From UBA1429 sp964482225 (GTDB lineage: Bacteria > Chloroflexota > Anaerolineae > UBA1429), in contig CAYZWT010000011.1 of NCBI GenBank assembly GCA_964482225.1, positions 62,001 to 126,000 on the forward strand: a stretch of DNA of 64,000 nucleotides, in the 5' to 3' direction. The position numbers and the translations under genes are program-made. Position 1 is the stretch's first letter, and each line of letters starts with the position of its first letter. Positions 34,541-42,915 of this stretch are shown here, piece after piece. The notes beneath the pieces were generated by a model, which had not been told where the DNA came from, ran no database searches, and was given only the letters and a program-made list of their open reading frames with translations.

Positions 34541-36880
34541 TCAGCGCTCCAGGATGGGCAGGGTGCAGAGCACAAAGTGCTGGCCGCTGATCAGGAACAT
34601 GCGGCGCTCGGCTTCATCCACATAGAGGCCCCGCAACTGCTCCATGTAGGGCTCGGTCTCTACGGCGCGAAACTGCCGCAAAAAGACGCCGTCCTTGGTG
34701 AATTGGAGCACGCGCTGGTTGCCCGCGTCGGCCACATAGACATAACCCTCGGCATCCGGGCTTGGGGCGCCGCTCACATGGATCGCGACCGGGCTGCGCA
34801 TGGCGCCATAGAAACCGGCCATCGGGAACTCCACCGGCACGCCGTTGAGGTACTTTTTGATGGCGCCATCGGCATACAGGACATAGACACTGCCATCTAT
34901 GGCCATATCCACGGCGCCCGTCAGGTCTATACCCAGGGCGGCATCAAGATAGTCCAGCGGGGGCTTGACATATTCGTTGTTGGTGGGCAGATACTTGAGC
35001 AGGCGGCCGAGCAGCGGATCCAGCACATACAGGTTGCCGTAATAGCCGCCGATGGCCTGGGGGTTCAGCCAGATATCCGAGTTGCCCACCGGTTGGGCGC
35101 GCACGCCCCGCCGCGCATCATAGCTCAGCAGTGTGCCGCTGCGATCCAGCACCATAAAGCGCGCCTGGGTCTGACTGCCCTCGCTGGCCATCCAGGTCAC
35201 ATCTATCATGTCGCTGACGGTGACGCCGTCATAGGTATCGCCCGCGCGGATCAGCACGGGGTTGGCCTCGACGGGCTGCAGGGCATCGCCCACGTCGTTC
35301 AGGAAGAACCGGTACAGCAGGTTGCTGCCCCGGTTCAGCACCATGACGTCTTTTTGGTTGATGGCGATGCGCGAGGAATCGGTGCGCGAGACGGCGTCAT
35401 CCTCGAAAAAGTAGAGCCGCGCAAAGGAATAGATGGGGATCACGCCCTCGAGCTGATCGATGCGGTGTTGGGCGCGCCGCAAGAGGTCCTTGAGGTCGGC
35501 GTCATCGGGGGCGATGGAGAGCCCCTGCTGGATCGCATCCAGAGCGCGGTAGAGCTCTTGGCGCTCGAGTTGCGTATCCGATTGGCGCACCGCCTGGTCG
35601 TATAGATACTGGGCCTGCAAGATGGCGTTGGTGTGCTGAGATGTGCGCACCCGGTCGTACTGGATGCGCGTCATTACCACGGTGAACAACACGATCAGGG
35701 GGATGAGCAACGCTACAAAGACCAGCGCTTTGGCGCCCATAGGGATCGGGGCGGCGGGCTCTGGCAAGCTGGGGCGCTCGGGCACGTCGGTGGGCAGCAC
35801 GTTGAGCAACAGATCCTCGGCGCCGCGACGCAAGCGGCGCGCGCCCTCGCCCACCGTCTCGGCCACCTCGCCCAGCTCGACCCTTGGACGCTGGCGGCGA
35901 GCCGCGCCCGAGGGCGCCTCCTCCTCCCATGCCTCCTCTACCAGCTCGTCCTGATCCGCATACGCACCCGCGAATTCGTCCGCATCCGCATAGAGGGACT
36001 CGTCCGGCTCGGAAACAGGCTCTCGGGCTGGCAAGACGGGCGACTCGGCCGGGCCGAGAGCCAGGTCGCGATCTTGGGCGCGCGGCAGCGCCTCATGCAA
36101 TGCGCCGGTAGCCTCCGGCTCGCTGGTGCGCGCCAGGGGCTGCGCGACATCGGGCTCGGGGCGCAGCGCCAAGGCCGTGATACTGGCCCCCGCCGCCAGG
36201 GTTGATAGGCCGGCGATCAGCTCTCTCTCCGAGTCAGAGGTCAGCGCAGTGACGAGTTGGGCATCGCTGGCCTGGCGCAGCAGGTGGGCAGAGGCCAGCA
36301 ACAGGCCGTCGCTCGGGCGCATCTCGGCGTGGTAGAGGCTGGGCTCGGCGTCGCGCCGCAGGCCCAGGGGCGGCTCGCGGTTCAGTTGCAGGCCCATCAG
36401 TTCATCGGAGGCGATCCAGGCCGAATGGGCGGGATAGCGCCGCAGGCGGCCTTCGCGCAGCGTCAGGGCCAAGGCGGGCCCCATCTGGCCGATATACAGA
36501 TCGCCCTCGCGGATCACGGCGCAGCACAGGCCCATGGCGATGCGCCGGTCGTCGTCAACGCGCAGGTTGTAGGCGAATAGGCACTCGTTGGCGGCCAGGA
36601 TCGCGTCTCGCAGGCCGCGGGTGATGCTGCCGCCCGCAGCATAGTAGCTCTCTCCCGCGAGCTCCAGGACCTCCTCAGAGAGGGCCGTTGGCGCGGCGAG
36701 AGGCCCGACGGCGCTGGCCAACAGGTACAGTGCGCCTCGGGTCTCGGCGGCGCGCCGCGTCGGCGGCTGCACCGCGCGCACCAGCGCTTCATGGGGCTGC
36801 TGCGCCCCGTTCACCAGTCGCAGTTGCACCGGCCGTCTCTCCGGGCTATCGGTTCCGCCTGTCCGTGATCTTGGCATCAT
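34541..36880 (-). CDS. Membrane protein: PP2C-like pseudophosphatase domain plus beta-propeller (NHL-like)
   Basis: 779 residues. Residues about 20-240 follow a PP2C phosphatase layout (GALYLLASAVGPLAAP; ITRGLRDAILAANECLFAYN; MGLCCAVIREGDLYIGQMGP; PSDGLLLASAHL), but the first metal-binding motif, normally A-D-G-x-G, is replaced by LASAVGP, so it is probably inactive. An acidic low-complexity linker (about 285-325) leads to one TM helix (ALVFVALLIPLIVLFTVVM, about 385), a helical TPR-like segment, and an extracytoplasmic propeller of about 330 residues (GYVYVADAGNQRVLQFTKDG is a typical NHL blade). It may relay an envelope signal; no kinase is adjacent. A second ATG lies 3 bases inside. Confidence 0.8.
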   Translation of the reverse strand: MMPRSRTGGTDSPERRPVQLRLVNGAQQPHEALVRAVQPPTRRAAETRGALYLLASAVGPLAAPTALSEEVLELAGESYYAAGGSITRGLRDAILAANECLFAYNLRVDDDRRIAMGLCCAVIREGDLYIGQMGPALALTLREGRLRRYPAHSAWIASDELMGLQLNREPPLGLRRDAEPSLYHAEMRPSDGLLLASAHLLRQASDAQLVTALTSDSERELIAGLSTLAAGASITALALRPEPDVAQPLARTSEPEATGALHEALPRAQDRDLALGPAESPVLPAREPVSEPDESLYADADEFAGAYADQDELVEEAWEEEAPSGAARRQRPRVELGEVAETVGEGARRLRRGAEDLLLNVLPTDVPERPSLPEPAAPIPMGAKALVFVALLIPLIVLFTVVMTRIQYDRVRTSQHTNAILQAQYLYDQAVRQSDTQLERQELYRALDAIQQGLSIAPDDADLKDLLRRAQHRIDQLEGVIPIYSFARLYFFEDDAVSRTDSSRIAINQKDVMVLNRGSNLLYRFFLNDVGDALQPVEANPVLIRAGDTYDGVTVSDMIDVTWMASEGSQTQARFMVLDRSGTLLSYDARRGVRAQPVGNSDIWLNPQAIGGYYGNLYVLDPLLGRLLKYLPTNNEYVKPPLDYLDAALGIDLTGAVDMAIDGSVYVLYADGAIKKYLNGVPVEFPMAGFYGAMRSPVAIHVSGAPSPDAEGYVYVADAGNQRVLQFTKDGVFLRQFRAVETEPYMEQLRGLYVDEAERRMFLISGQHFVLCTLPILER

Positions 36881-36900
36881 CCCCCACCTTCAAGCGCTGG

Positions 36901-38457
36901 TCACTCCCACTCGATGGTCGCAGGTGGCTTGCTGCTGATATCGTACACCACCCGGTTTACGCCGGGCACTTCGTTCACAATGCGGCTAGACATGCGGGCC
37001 AGCACATCGTGGGGGATGCGCGCCCAGTCGGCCGTCATGCCGTCCTCGCTGGTCACGGCGCGAATGGCCACCACATTGGCATAGGTGCGGCTATCGCCCA
37101 TGACGCCCACGCTGAGCAGGGGCGTCAGCACGGCAAAGTACTGCCAGATCTCGCGGCCCAGCCCGGCGCTCTCGATCTCTTGGCGAACAATGGCGTCGGC
37201 CTCCTGCAACGTGGCCACCCGGTCATAGGTGACCTCGCCGATGATGCGCACGGCCAGCCCAGGCCCGGGGAAGGGGGGGCGGTAGACCATCTCCTCCGGT
37301 AGGCCCAGCGCCATGCCCACCTCGCGCACCTCGTCCTTGAACAGGTAGCGCAGCGGCTCGATCAACTGCATGCGCATGTCTTCGGGCAGGCCGCCGACGT
37401 TGTGATGGGTCTTGATCTTGACGGCGGACTTGTTCGATGTAGCGCTCTCGATCACGTCGGGATAGAGGGTGCCCTGGGCCAAAAAGTCCATTTGACCCAG
37501 GTGCCGGGTTTCCTGCTCGAACACGTCTATGAATGTGTTGCCGATGATCACCCGCTTGCGTTCGGGGTCCTCGACGCCGGCCAGCGCCTCTAGAAAAGTC
37601 TCAGTGGCATCGGCATAGACCACATTGAGGCCCATTCGGTCGCGAAAGCGCGCCATATTCTCTTCGGACTCGTTCTTGCGCATCAAGCCCGTATTGACAT
37701 AAATCGCTATGAACTGATCGCCGATGGCGCGTTGCACCAGCGCGGCCACCACCGTCGAATCCACGCCGCCCGAGACGGCGCAGATGACCCGGCCATCCCC
37801 CACCATCTCGCGGATCGTGGCGATGCTCTCGTCAATGAACGAGCCGGGGGTCCAATCCGCCTGGCAGCCGCAGATGCGCCGGCAAAAATGCTCCAAGATG
37901 GCGCGGCCATGCTCCGTGTGCACCACCTCGGGGTGGAACTGGAGCCCGTACAGGCGGCGGCTTTCGTCGGCGATGGCGGCCAGGGGCGAGTTGCCCGAGT
38001 GGGCCAGGGGCGCAAAGCCGGGGGGCAGGGCGTCGATCCGGTCGCCATGGCTCATCCACACCTTCTGTTGCGCGGGCAGGCCGCTAAAGAGAGGCGCTTC
38101 GATCTGGTCCACCTGGATCTCGGCCAGGCCGTACTCACGTTGGGCGGCCTGGGCCACGCGCCCGCCCAATTGGTGGGCAAAGAGCTGCATGCCGTAGCAG
38201 ATGCCCAGGATGGGGACGCCGCGTTCCAGCACCTGGCGGGTGAGGTAGGGGGCGCCCTCATCATAGACGCTGTTGGGGCTTCCTGAGAGGATGATCCCGC
38301 GCGGGTTCAGGCGCTCTAGCTCTTCTGCCGGCGCATCCCACGGCAGCATCTCGGCATAGACGCGCCCCTCGCGCACGCGGCGCAGGATGAGTTGGCTGTA
38401 TTGAGAGCCGAAATCCAGCACGACAATGGTTTCACGCGATGGGGTGGGCATGGACAT
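36901..38457 (-). CDS. guaA: GMP synthase (glutamine-hydrolysing)
   Basis: Converts XMP to GMP with glutamine as ammonia donor, in the cytosol. 518 residues from the ATG at 38457 (another at 38451). The amidotransferase domain has VVLDFGSQYSQLILRRVRE, the catalytic Cys in ILGICYGMQL and the His-Glu pair in LQFHPEVVHTEHG; the ATP pyrophosphatase has the P-loop AVSGGVDSTVV; the C-terminal dimerisation domain ends NRVVYDISSKPPATIEWE. All motifs are intact. Confidence 0.98.
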   Translation of the reverse strand: MSMPTPSRETIVVLDFGSQYSQLILRRVREGRVYAEMLPWDAPAEELERLNPRGIILSGSPNSVYDEGAPYLTRQVLERGVPILGICYGMQLFAHQLGGRVAQAAQREYGLAEIQVDQIEAPLFSGLPAQQKVWMSHGDRIDALPPGFAPLAHSGNSPLAAIADESRRLYGLQFHPEVVHTEHGRAILEHFCRRICGCQADWTPGSFIDESIATIREMVGDGRVICAVSGGVDSTVVAALVQRAIGDQFIAIYVNTGLMRKNESEENMARFRDRMGLNVVYADATETFLEALAGVEDPERKRVIIGNTFIDVFEQETRHLGQMDFLAQGTLYPDVIESATSNKSAVKIKTHHNVGGLPEDMRMQLIEPLRYLFKDEVREVGMALGLPEEMVYRPPFPGPGLAVRIIGEVTYDRVATLQEADAIVRQEIESAGLGREIWQYFAVLTPLLSVGVMGDSRTYANVVAIRAVTSEDGMTADWARIPHDVLARMSSRIVNEVPGVNRVVYDISSKPPATIEWE

Positions 38458-38546
38458 TCTGTTGTGGCCGTCCTCGTCTGAATTGGCTGCAAAGGGCTGT
38501 TGATGGCTGATTATACCCGTGCCCCAGGGGGCGGGCAAGTGCCGTA

Positions 38547-38594
38547 CGCAGGATGCAGCGCAGGATGCGCACGCATCCTGCGCCGCATCCTGCG
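38547..38594. repeat. 48-bp near-perfect palindrome built from four GCAGGATGC-type units
   Basis: The arm 38547-38569 pairs with 38572-38594 over 23 positions with a single mismatch and a 2-base loop. Each arm is itself a direct repeat of GCAGGATGC, so the element holds two copies on each strand. It lies between the ASCH gene stop and the guaA start, both on the minus strand, 90 bases upstream of guaA. It may terminate the upstream transcript, or be a REP-like element. Confidence 0.9.
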
Positions 38595-38611
38595 CACGGC
38601 GCCATGCCGTG

Positions 38612-39001
38612 CTAGGCGGAGGCATCCAGCAGCCGAAAGTGGGTAGCCATCATGGCGAAATCATCGGTCAGATCATAGTCGGGCCAGCAATGCCGGTGGG
38701 CCTCCTGAAAGTGCTCGGCGCTCCGGCACGCTTCCTCCCTCCAGAGCTTTTCCGGGATCTCGCCAAACCTCACCAGGTACACCTCGGTGATCTCGATGGT
38801 GCAACGCAGGCGCCCTTTGAGGTCGTATACCTCGACGACATCGCCCACCTCCCAGCCCCCGTCGTCATAGTCGCCCTCGGGCAGATGGTATTCGTCGGCC
38901 TTGCATACTGTGGCGGTCTTGAGACCCGCCAGGACCTCTCGCACCAGGCTGTCGTCGTTCTCATCCTCTCCCCAGAACTGCATACGCTTGGGCCTGTTCA
39001 T
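38612..39001 (-). CDS. ASCH-domain protein
   Basis: 129 residues behind GGGAGG. The sequence MQFWGEDENDDSLVREVLAG, LKTATVCKADEYHLPEGDYD and GDVVEVYDLKGRLRCTIEIT follows the ASCH beta-barrel (PUA-like) pattern, with the C-terminal D-x-x-L-T-x-x-F part. ASCH proteins are proposed to bind RNA or modified nucleosides, and some are amidohydrolases (YqfB). The exact role is unknown. Confidence 0.82.
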   Translation of the reverse strand: MNRPKRMQFWGEDENDDSLVREVLAGLKTATVCKADEYHLPEGDYDDGGWEVGDVVEVYDLKGRLRCTIEITEVYLVRFGEIPEKLWREEACRSAEHFQEAHRHCWPDYDLTDDFAMMATHFRLLDASA

Positions 39002-39031
39002 ACGCCTCCCGTTCTTGCGATTGTACTGTGG

Positions 39032-40087
39032 CTATCCTTGTGCGGCATGCACCAGGGCGCGCATATAGCCTATGGAATAGGCTTCGGCGGCGCGCCTGCC
39101 GCCCACCATCTGGGGTAGATGGTCCGAGATGATGGCGCCATCGAACCCTACGTCATCCAGCGCCCGGATCACGTGCAGCATGTCCATATAGCCGTCATCC
39201 AGGAACGTCTCGACAAAACCCTCCGGCATGGGCGCCGTCACATTGCGCAGGTGCACCTTGAACAGCTTGTCTCGGCTGCCAAAGTAGCGGATCGTCTCCA
39301 GCACATCCTGGCCCATGGCCGTGCCGCCCTCCAGCCAGCAACCCACGCACAGGCAGACGCCGATGTTGGGGCTATCGGCCATCTCGATGGCGCGGCGGTA
39401 GCCCTCAAAGGAGCCAAAGAGGCAACGTGGGATGCCGCCCAGCCCATAGACGGGCGGGTCGTCGGGGTGAATACCGATGCGGACGCCTGCCTCCTCGGCC
39501 ACCGGCGCCACTTGCCGGATAAAGTAGGCATAGTTCTCCCAAAGTTCTTCTTCGGTATAGGCGCGCCCGTGGGTGAGCTCTCCCTGCCAGCGCTCCCCCG
39601 CCCAGGTGCCCACCGGGTCACGATCCAGCCGCAGCGCCCGCGATGTGGCGCCGCCCCGGATGGCCTCTCGCTCCGAACTCCAGATGCCGTTGGCCATATG
39701 GGCATAGGTGGCATAGCGGATGCCCGCAGCGCCCAGGTCGCGAATGTATTGCAGGTAGCGGGCGATCTGCTGGTCGCGACCGGGCAGCCCCAGGGTCACA
39801 TCCGTCATGTTGTGGCAGCGATGGTCGGCCAGGCGATAGATCTGTAGGCCGTAGGCGGCGAAACGTTCCATCAGGGCCTCATAGGCCGTGGCGGAATGGC
39901 GCGCCGGGTCGTCCACGCCCACCATGGCCCATTCGATGCCGAGTTGCTGGGCAAACTCCAGGTCCTCGTCTGTGACGCTGGCGGCAAACTGGGAGCCGAT
40001 CTGAATGCCGGGCCGCGAGGCGTACAGCCCCGGAACGGCGCGGAGTGGGTAGGGGCGTTCTGCGATGGCCGGGCCAACCTGAGGCAT
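39032..40087 (-). CDS. Mannonate dehydratase-like (UxuA family) TIM-barrel enzyme
   Basis: 351 residues from the ATG at 40087 behind AGGAGG. C-terminal UxuA signatures are present: metal ligands in VCLCVGCWLEG, VHLRNV, then DDGYMDMLHVIRALDDVGFD and SDHLPQMVGG. UxuA removes water from D-mannonate to give 2-keto-3-deoxygluconate in hexuronate breakdown. One of the usual Cys/His motifs is altered relative to E. coli, so a different aldonate is possible. No uxaC or uxuB is adjacent. Confidence 0.8.
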   Translation of the reverse strand: MPQVGPAIAERPYPLRAVPGLYASRPGIQIGSQFAASVTDEDLEFAQQLGIEWAMVGVDDPARHSATAYEALMERFAAYGLQIYRLADHRCHNMTDVTLGLPGRDQQIARYLQYIRDLGAAGIRYATYAHMANGIWSSEREAIRGGATSRALRLDRDPVGTWAGERWQGELTHGRAYTEEELWENYAYFIRQVAPVAEEAGVRIGIHPDDPPVYGLGGIPRCLFGSFEGYRRAIEMADSPNIGVCLCVGCWLEGGTAMGQDVLETIRYFGSRDKLFKVHLRNVTAPMPEGFVETFLDDGYMDMLHVIRALDDVGFDGAIISDHLPQMVGGRRAAEAYSIGYMRALVHAAQG

Positions 40088-40187
40088 GGCGCGTTCCTCC
40101 TGGGCGTGTGGATGTTGTGGCCCCATTATAGGGCAGAAGGGAACGCGGGGCGAGGGCCAATCGAGCGAGACCCTCCGCATCAATGAC

Positions 40188-40217
40188 TTGGCGCAGGAGT
40201 TGATAACGTGCTATTAT
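40188..40217 (+). promoter_or_regulatory. Predicted promoter of mreB (extended -10)
   Basis: TTGGCG (40188-40193), 18-base spacer, TGcTATTAT with the -10 hexamer at 40212-40217, 34 bases before the mreB ATG, which has GGAGGGCGG in front. Confidence 0.6.
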
Positions 40218-40250
40218 TCGCGCAGCAGTTGAACCCAGGCAGGAGGGCGG

Positions 40251-41252
40251 ATGTTCGGCAAGCAAATCGGCATTGATCTCGGCACGGTGAACGTGATCGT
40301 CTTTGTCCGTGGCAAGGGCGTGGTGCTCAACGAGCCGTCTGTGGTCGCCATCTCTGTGGGCGACAACCGTATCCTGGCCGTGGGCAACGAGGCGCGCGCC
40401 ATGCTGGGGCGCACCCCGGAGACCATCGAGGTCGCGCGCCCCATGCGCAGCGGCGTCATCGCCGACTATGTCGTGACCGAGGCCATGTTGCGCTACTTTA
40501 TCGGCAAGCTGTGCAGCCGATTCGAGCGCCGGCCCGAGGTGATGCTCAGCGTGCCCGTGGGGGTTACCAGCGTCGAGAGCCGCGCCGTGCGCGATGCCGC
40601 CATCCAGGCGGGCGCGCGGGTGGCGCACCTGCTGCCCGAGCCCCTGGCCGCCGCCCTCGGGGCCGATATGCCCATCGGGACCCCTTCCGGCAACATGATC
40701 GTCAATATCGGCGGCGGCGCCAGCGAGACCGCCGTGATCTCGATGTTCGGCATTGTCGAATCCAGTTCGGTGCGGGTGGCGGGCAACCGATTCGACGCCG
40801 CCATCGCCACCTATATCCGGCGCAAGTACAACCTCCTGATCGGCGAGCAGACCGCCGAGCAGCTCAAGATCAGCATCGGCTCGGCGCTGCCGCTGGATGA
40901 CCCGTTGACGATGGATGTGCGCGGGCGCGACGCCGTGGCGGGCCTGCCCCGCACCATCACCGTAACCTCCTCCGAGATCACCGATGCGCTGGCCGAGCCC
41001 TTGAGCGCGGTCTCGGCCACGGTCAGGGCGGTGCTGGAGAAAACGCCCCCCGAGCTGGCCTCAGACATCATTGACCGGGGCATGGTGATGACGGGCGGCG
41101 GCGCGCTCTTGCGCAACATGGATCGCTTTCTGACCCAGGAAACGGGCATCCCCTGCCATGTAGCCGAGAATGCCATGCTCTGCACGGCCCTGGGCTGCGG
41201 CGAGGCCCTCAAGCATCTGGCGATCCTGCGTCGCTCGCTCCAGCCGCTCTGA
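40251..41252 (+). CDS. mreB: MreB/Mbl-type actin homologue
   Basis: Forms membrane-bound filaments that guide cell-wall synthesis and rod shape. 333 residues. ATPase motifs: phosphate 1 IGIDLGTVNVIVFV, VPVGVTSVESRAV, phosphate 2 NIGGGASETAVI and the adenosine motif MVMTGGGALLRNMD. No mreC or mreD follows; the next gene is rex on the other strand. The N-terminal MFGKQ is slightly amphipathic, as in MreBs that touch the membrane directly. Confidence 0.95.
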   Translation: MFGKQIGIDLGTVNVIVFVRGKGVVLNEPSVVAISVGDNRILAVGNEARAMLGRTPETIEVARPMRSGVIADYVVTEAMLRYFIGKLCSRFERRPEVMLSVPVGVTSVESRAVRDAAIQAGARVAHLLPEPLAAALGADMPIGTPSGNMIVNIGGGASETAVISMFGIVESSSVRVAGNRFDAAIATYIRRKYNLLIGEQTAEQLKISIGSALPLDDPLTMDVRGRDAVAGLPRTITVTSSEITDALAEPLSAVSATVRAVLEKTPPELASDIIDRGMVMTGGGALLRNMDRFLTQETGIPCHVAENAMLCTALGCGEALKHLAILRRSLQPL

Positions 41253-41280
41253 AGCGGCGCGCCCGCAAGAGAGCCGCGTG

Positions 41281-41312
41281 CAGGCCACGTTCGCCGGATC
41301 AGACGTGGCCTG
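41281..41312. terminator. Bidirectional terminator hairpin between mreB and rex
   Basis: CAGGCCACGT (41281-41290) and ACGTGGCCTG (41303-41312) form a 10-bp perfect stem with a 12-base loop, followed by TTCCCTATT. It lies between convergent genes. Confidence 0.7.
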
Positions 41313-41319
41313 TTCCCTA

Positions 41320-41937
41320 TTACAGATAGTACGTCATCGTCTGTAGCGTCGTGACGGGGTCAATATAGGCCACGTGGACGCCCTCGGGAACAGAGAGGGT
41401 GGTGGGGGCGTAGCAGAGGATCGAGCGCACGCCGCTGGCGATCAACTGCTCGGCCACCGCCTGGGCGGCGCGGGCGGGCACGGCCAGGATGGCGATCTCG
41501 ACATGGCGCTCCCGCACGACCTGCGCCATGCTCTCCACCGGTTGTACCAGCAAGAGCCCGATGGGCTGGCCGATCTTGGCCGCATCGTTATCCAGCACCG
41601 CCGTGATGACAAAGTGTTGCTCCTCAAAGGCGCGATAGTTGGCCAGGGCGTGGCCCAGGGCGCCCGCCCCCACGATCAGCACGTGCCAATCCTGATCGAG
41701 CTGCAAAATGCGCTTGAGTTCTGCGCGCAGGTAATCCACCTCATAGCCCAACCGCTGCTTGCCAAAGGCCCCAAAGTACGAAAGGTCCTTACGGATCTGG
41801 GCCGAGCTGACGCCGATCCAGCGTCCCAGTTCGGTCGAGGAGACGAGCTGCTGGCCCGTTTCGGCGATGTGATTCAGCGTCTGCAAGTACAACGGCAGGC
41901 GGCGTACGACGACATCGGGCACGTTGTGACGTGGCAT
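41320..41937 (-). CDS. rex: Redox-sensing transcriptional repressor Rex
   Basis: 205 residues from the ATG at 41937 behind AGAGGAGAGGG. The N-terminal winged helix has RRLPLYLQTLNHIAETG and SSAQIRKDLSYFGAFGKQRLGY, the diagnostic Rex block; the Rossmann domain has LIVGAGALGHALANY; the C-terminal domain-swapped helix ends in DPVTTLQTMTYYL. Rex senses the NADH/NAD+ ratio and represses fermentation and respiration genes when NAD+ is high. No good Rex operator was found in the window. Confidence 0.95.
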   Translation of the reverse strand: MPRHNVPDVVVRRLPLYLQTLNHIAETGQQLVSSTELGRWIGVSSAQIRKDLSYFGAFGKQRLGYEVDYLRAELKRILQLDQDWHVLIVGAGALGHALANYRAFEEQHFVITAVLDNDAAKIGQPIGLLLVQPVESMAQVVRERHVEIAILAVPARAAQAVAEQLIASGVRSILCYAPTTLSVPEGVHVAYIDPVTTLQTMTYYL

Positions 41938-41974
41938 CAGCCCTCTCCTCTGCTCTTTGGGCGCAGGCCAGTGT

Positions 41975-42751
41975 CTAGCATGGCTCGCTCTCTGGCGCAT
42001 CCTCCAGGCTGGCCAGGAACGCGCGATCCTGGCTGCTCAGATCGGCTTGGCGGAGCAAATCAGGGCGGCGCCGCCAGGTGCGCTCCAGCGCTTGCTCTCG
42101 GCGCCAGCGGGCGACGCGGGCATGGTCGCCGGAAAGCAGCACCTCGGGCACGCCCTGGCCGCGAAACTCGGGTGGCCGCGTATAGTGCGGCCCCTCTAGC
42201 AGCCCCTGGCCAAACGAATCCTCCACGATGGCGCGCATATCGCCCAGCACGCCGGGCACCAGGCGCGTCACCGCCTCCACGATGGCCATAGCGGGGATCT
42301 CACCTCCCGAGAGCACAAAATCGCCCAGCGATACCTCGTCGGTGGCGAACAGGTCGCTCACGCGCTGGTCAATCGCCTCATAGCGCCCGCAGATGAGCAC
42401 CACGCGCCCCTGGCGTTCCAGCTCCCGGGCCAGGCGTTGGTCAAAACGGCGGCCCGCCGGTGTGAGCAAGATCACGGGCGTCTCGATGACGCCGCTTGCC
42501 TTCTGCCGGGCCAATAGCTCCGGATCCAAGAGCGCCTCCAGTGCGTAGGCGATGGGCTCCACCTTCATAATCATGCCGCCGCCGCCGCCATAGGGGGTGT
42601 CATCGGTGACGCTGTGCTTGCCCGGGGCATGGTCGCGGATGTTGTGCACGCGAATATCCACCAGGCCGGCCGCTATGGCGCGGCTGACGATGCTCTCTTG
42701 AAAGATGCTCTCGAACAGGCCAGGAAACAAGGTGAGGATATCGAAACGCAT
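41975..42751 (-). CDS. trmD: tRNA (guanine-N1)-methyltransferase TrmD
   Basis: Makes m1G37 in tRNAs to prevent frameshifting. 258 residues from the ATG at 42751 (MRFDILTLFPGLF). The SAM-binding trefoil knot is present: DDTPYGGGGGMIM, LICGRYEAIDQRV, LGDFVLSGGEIPAM. In many bacteria trmD follows rimM; here rimM is about 8.4 kb away on the other strand, and trmD is followed by rex. Confidence 0.97.
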   Translation of the reverse strand: MRFDILTLFPGLFESIFQESIVSRAIAAGLVDIRVHNIRDHAPGKHSVTDDTPYGGGGGMIMKVEPIAYALEALLDPELLARQKASGVIETPVILLTPAGRRFDQRLARELERQGRVVLICGRYEAIDQRVSDLFATDEVSLGDFVLSGGEIPAMAIVEAVTRLVPGVLGDMRAIVEDSFGQGLLEGPHYTRPPEFRGQGVPEVLLSGDHARVARWRREQALERTWRRRPDLLRQADLSSQDRAFLASLEDAPESEPC

Positions 42752-42854
42752 GGCCCCCTGCCAATCTCTGTATCTGAAGCGCATTCTAGCCGCGCCGGCC
42801 CAGCCGCGCAAATGACATGGCGCGATTGCGCCGCGCTGTGGCGCCACCGGCCCT

Positions 42855-42884
42855 TTGGTTGCGCGCCCCTCCGAGTGCTATAAT
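42855..42884 (+). promoter_or_regulatory. Predicted promoter of the M23 peptidase gene (consensus -10)
   Basis: TTGGTT (42855-42860), 18-base spacer, TGcTATAAT with a perfect TATAAT at 42879-42884 and an extended-10 TG. It is 31 bases before the GTG start and lies within the upstream part of a longer open frame, which supports the shorter gene model. Confidence 0.7.
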
Positions 42885-42915
42885 GGGTGCAGGCTCGATC
42901 AAGAGGAGAGCGGCT

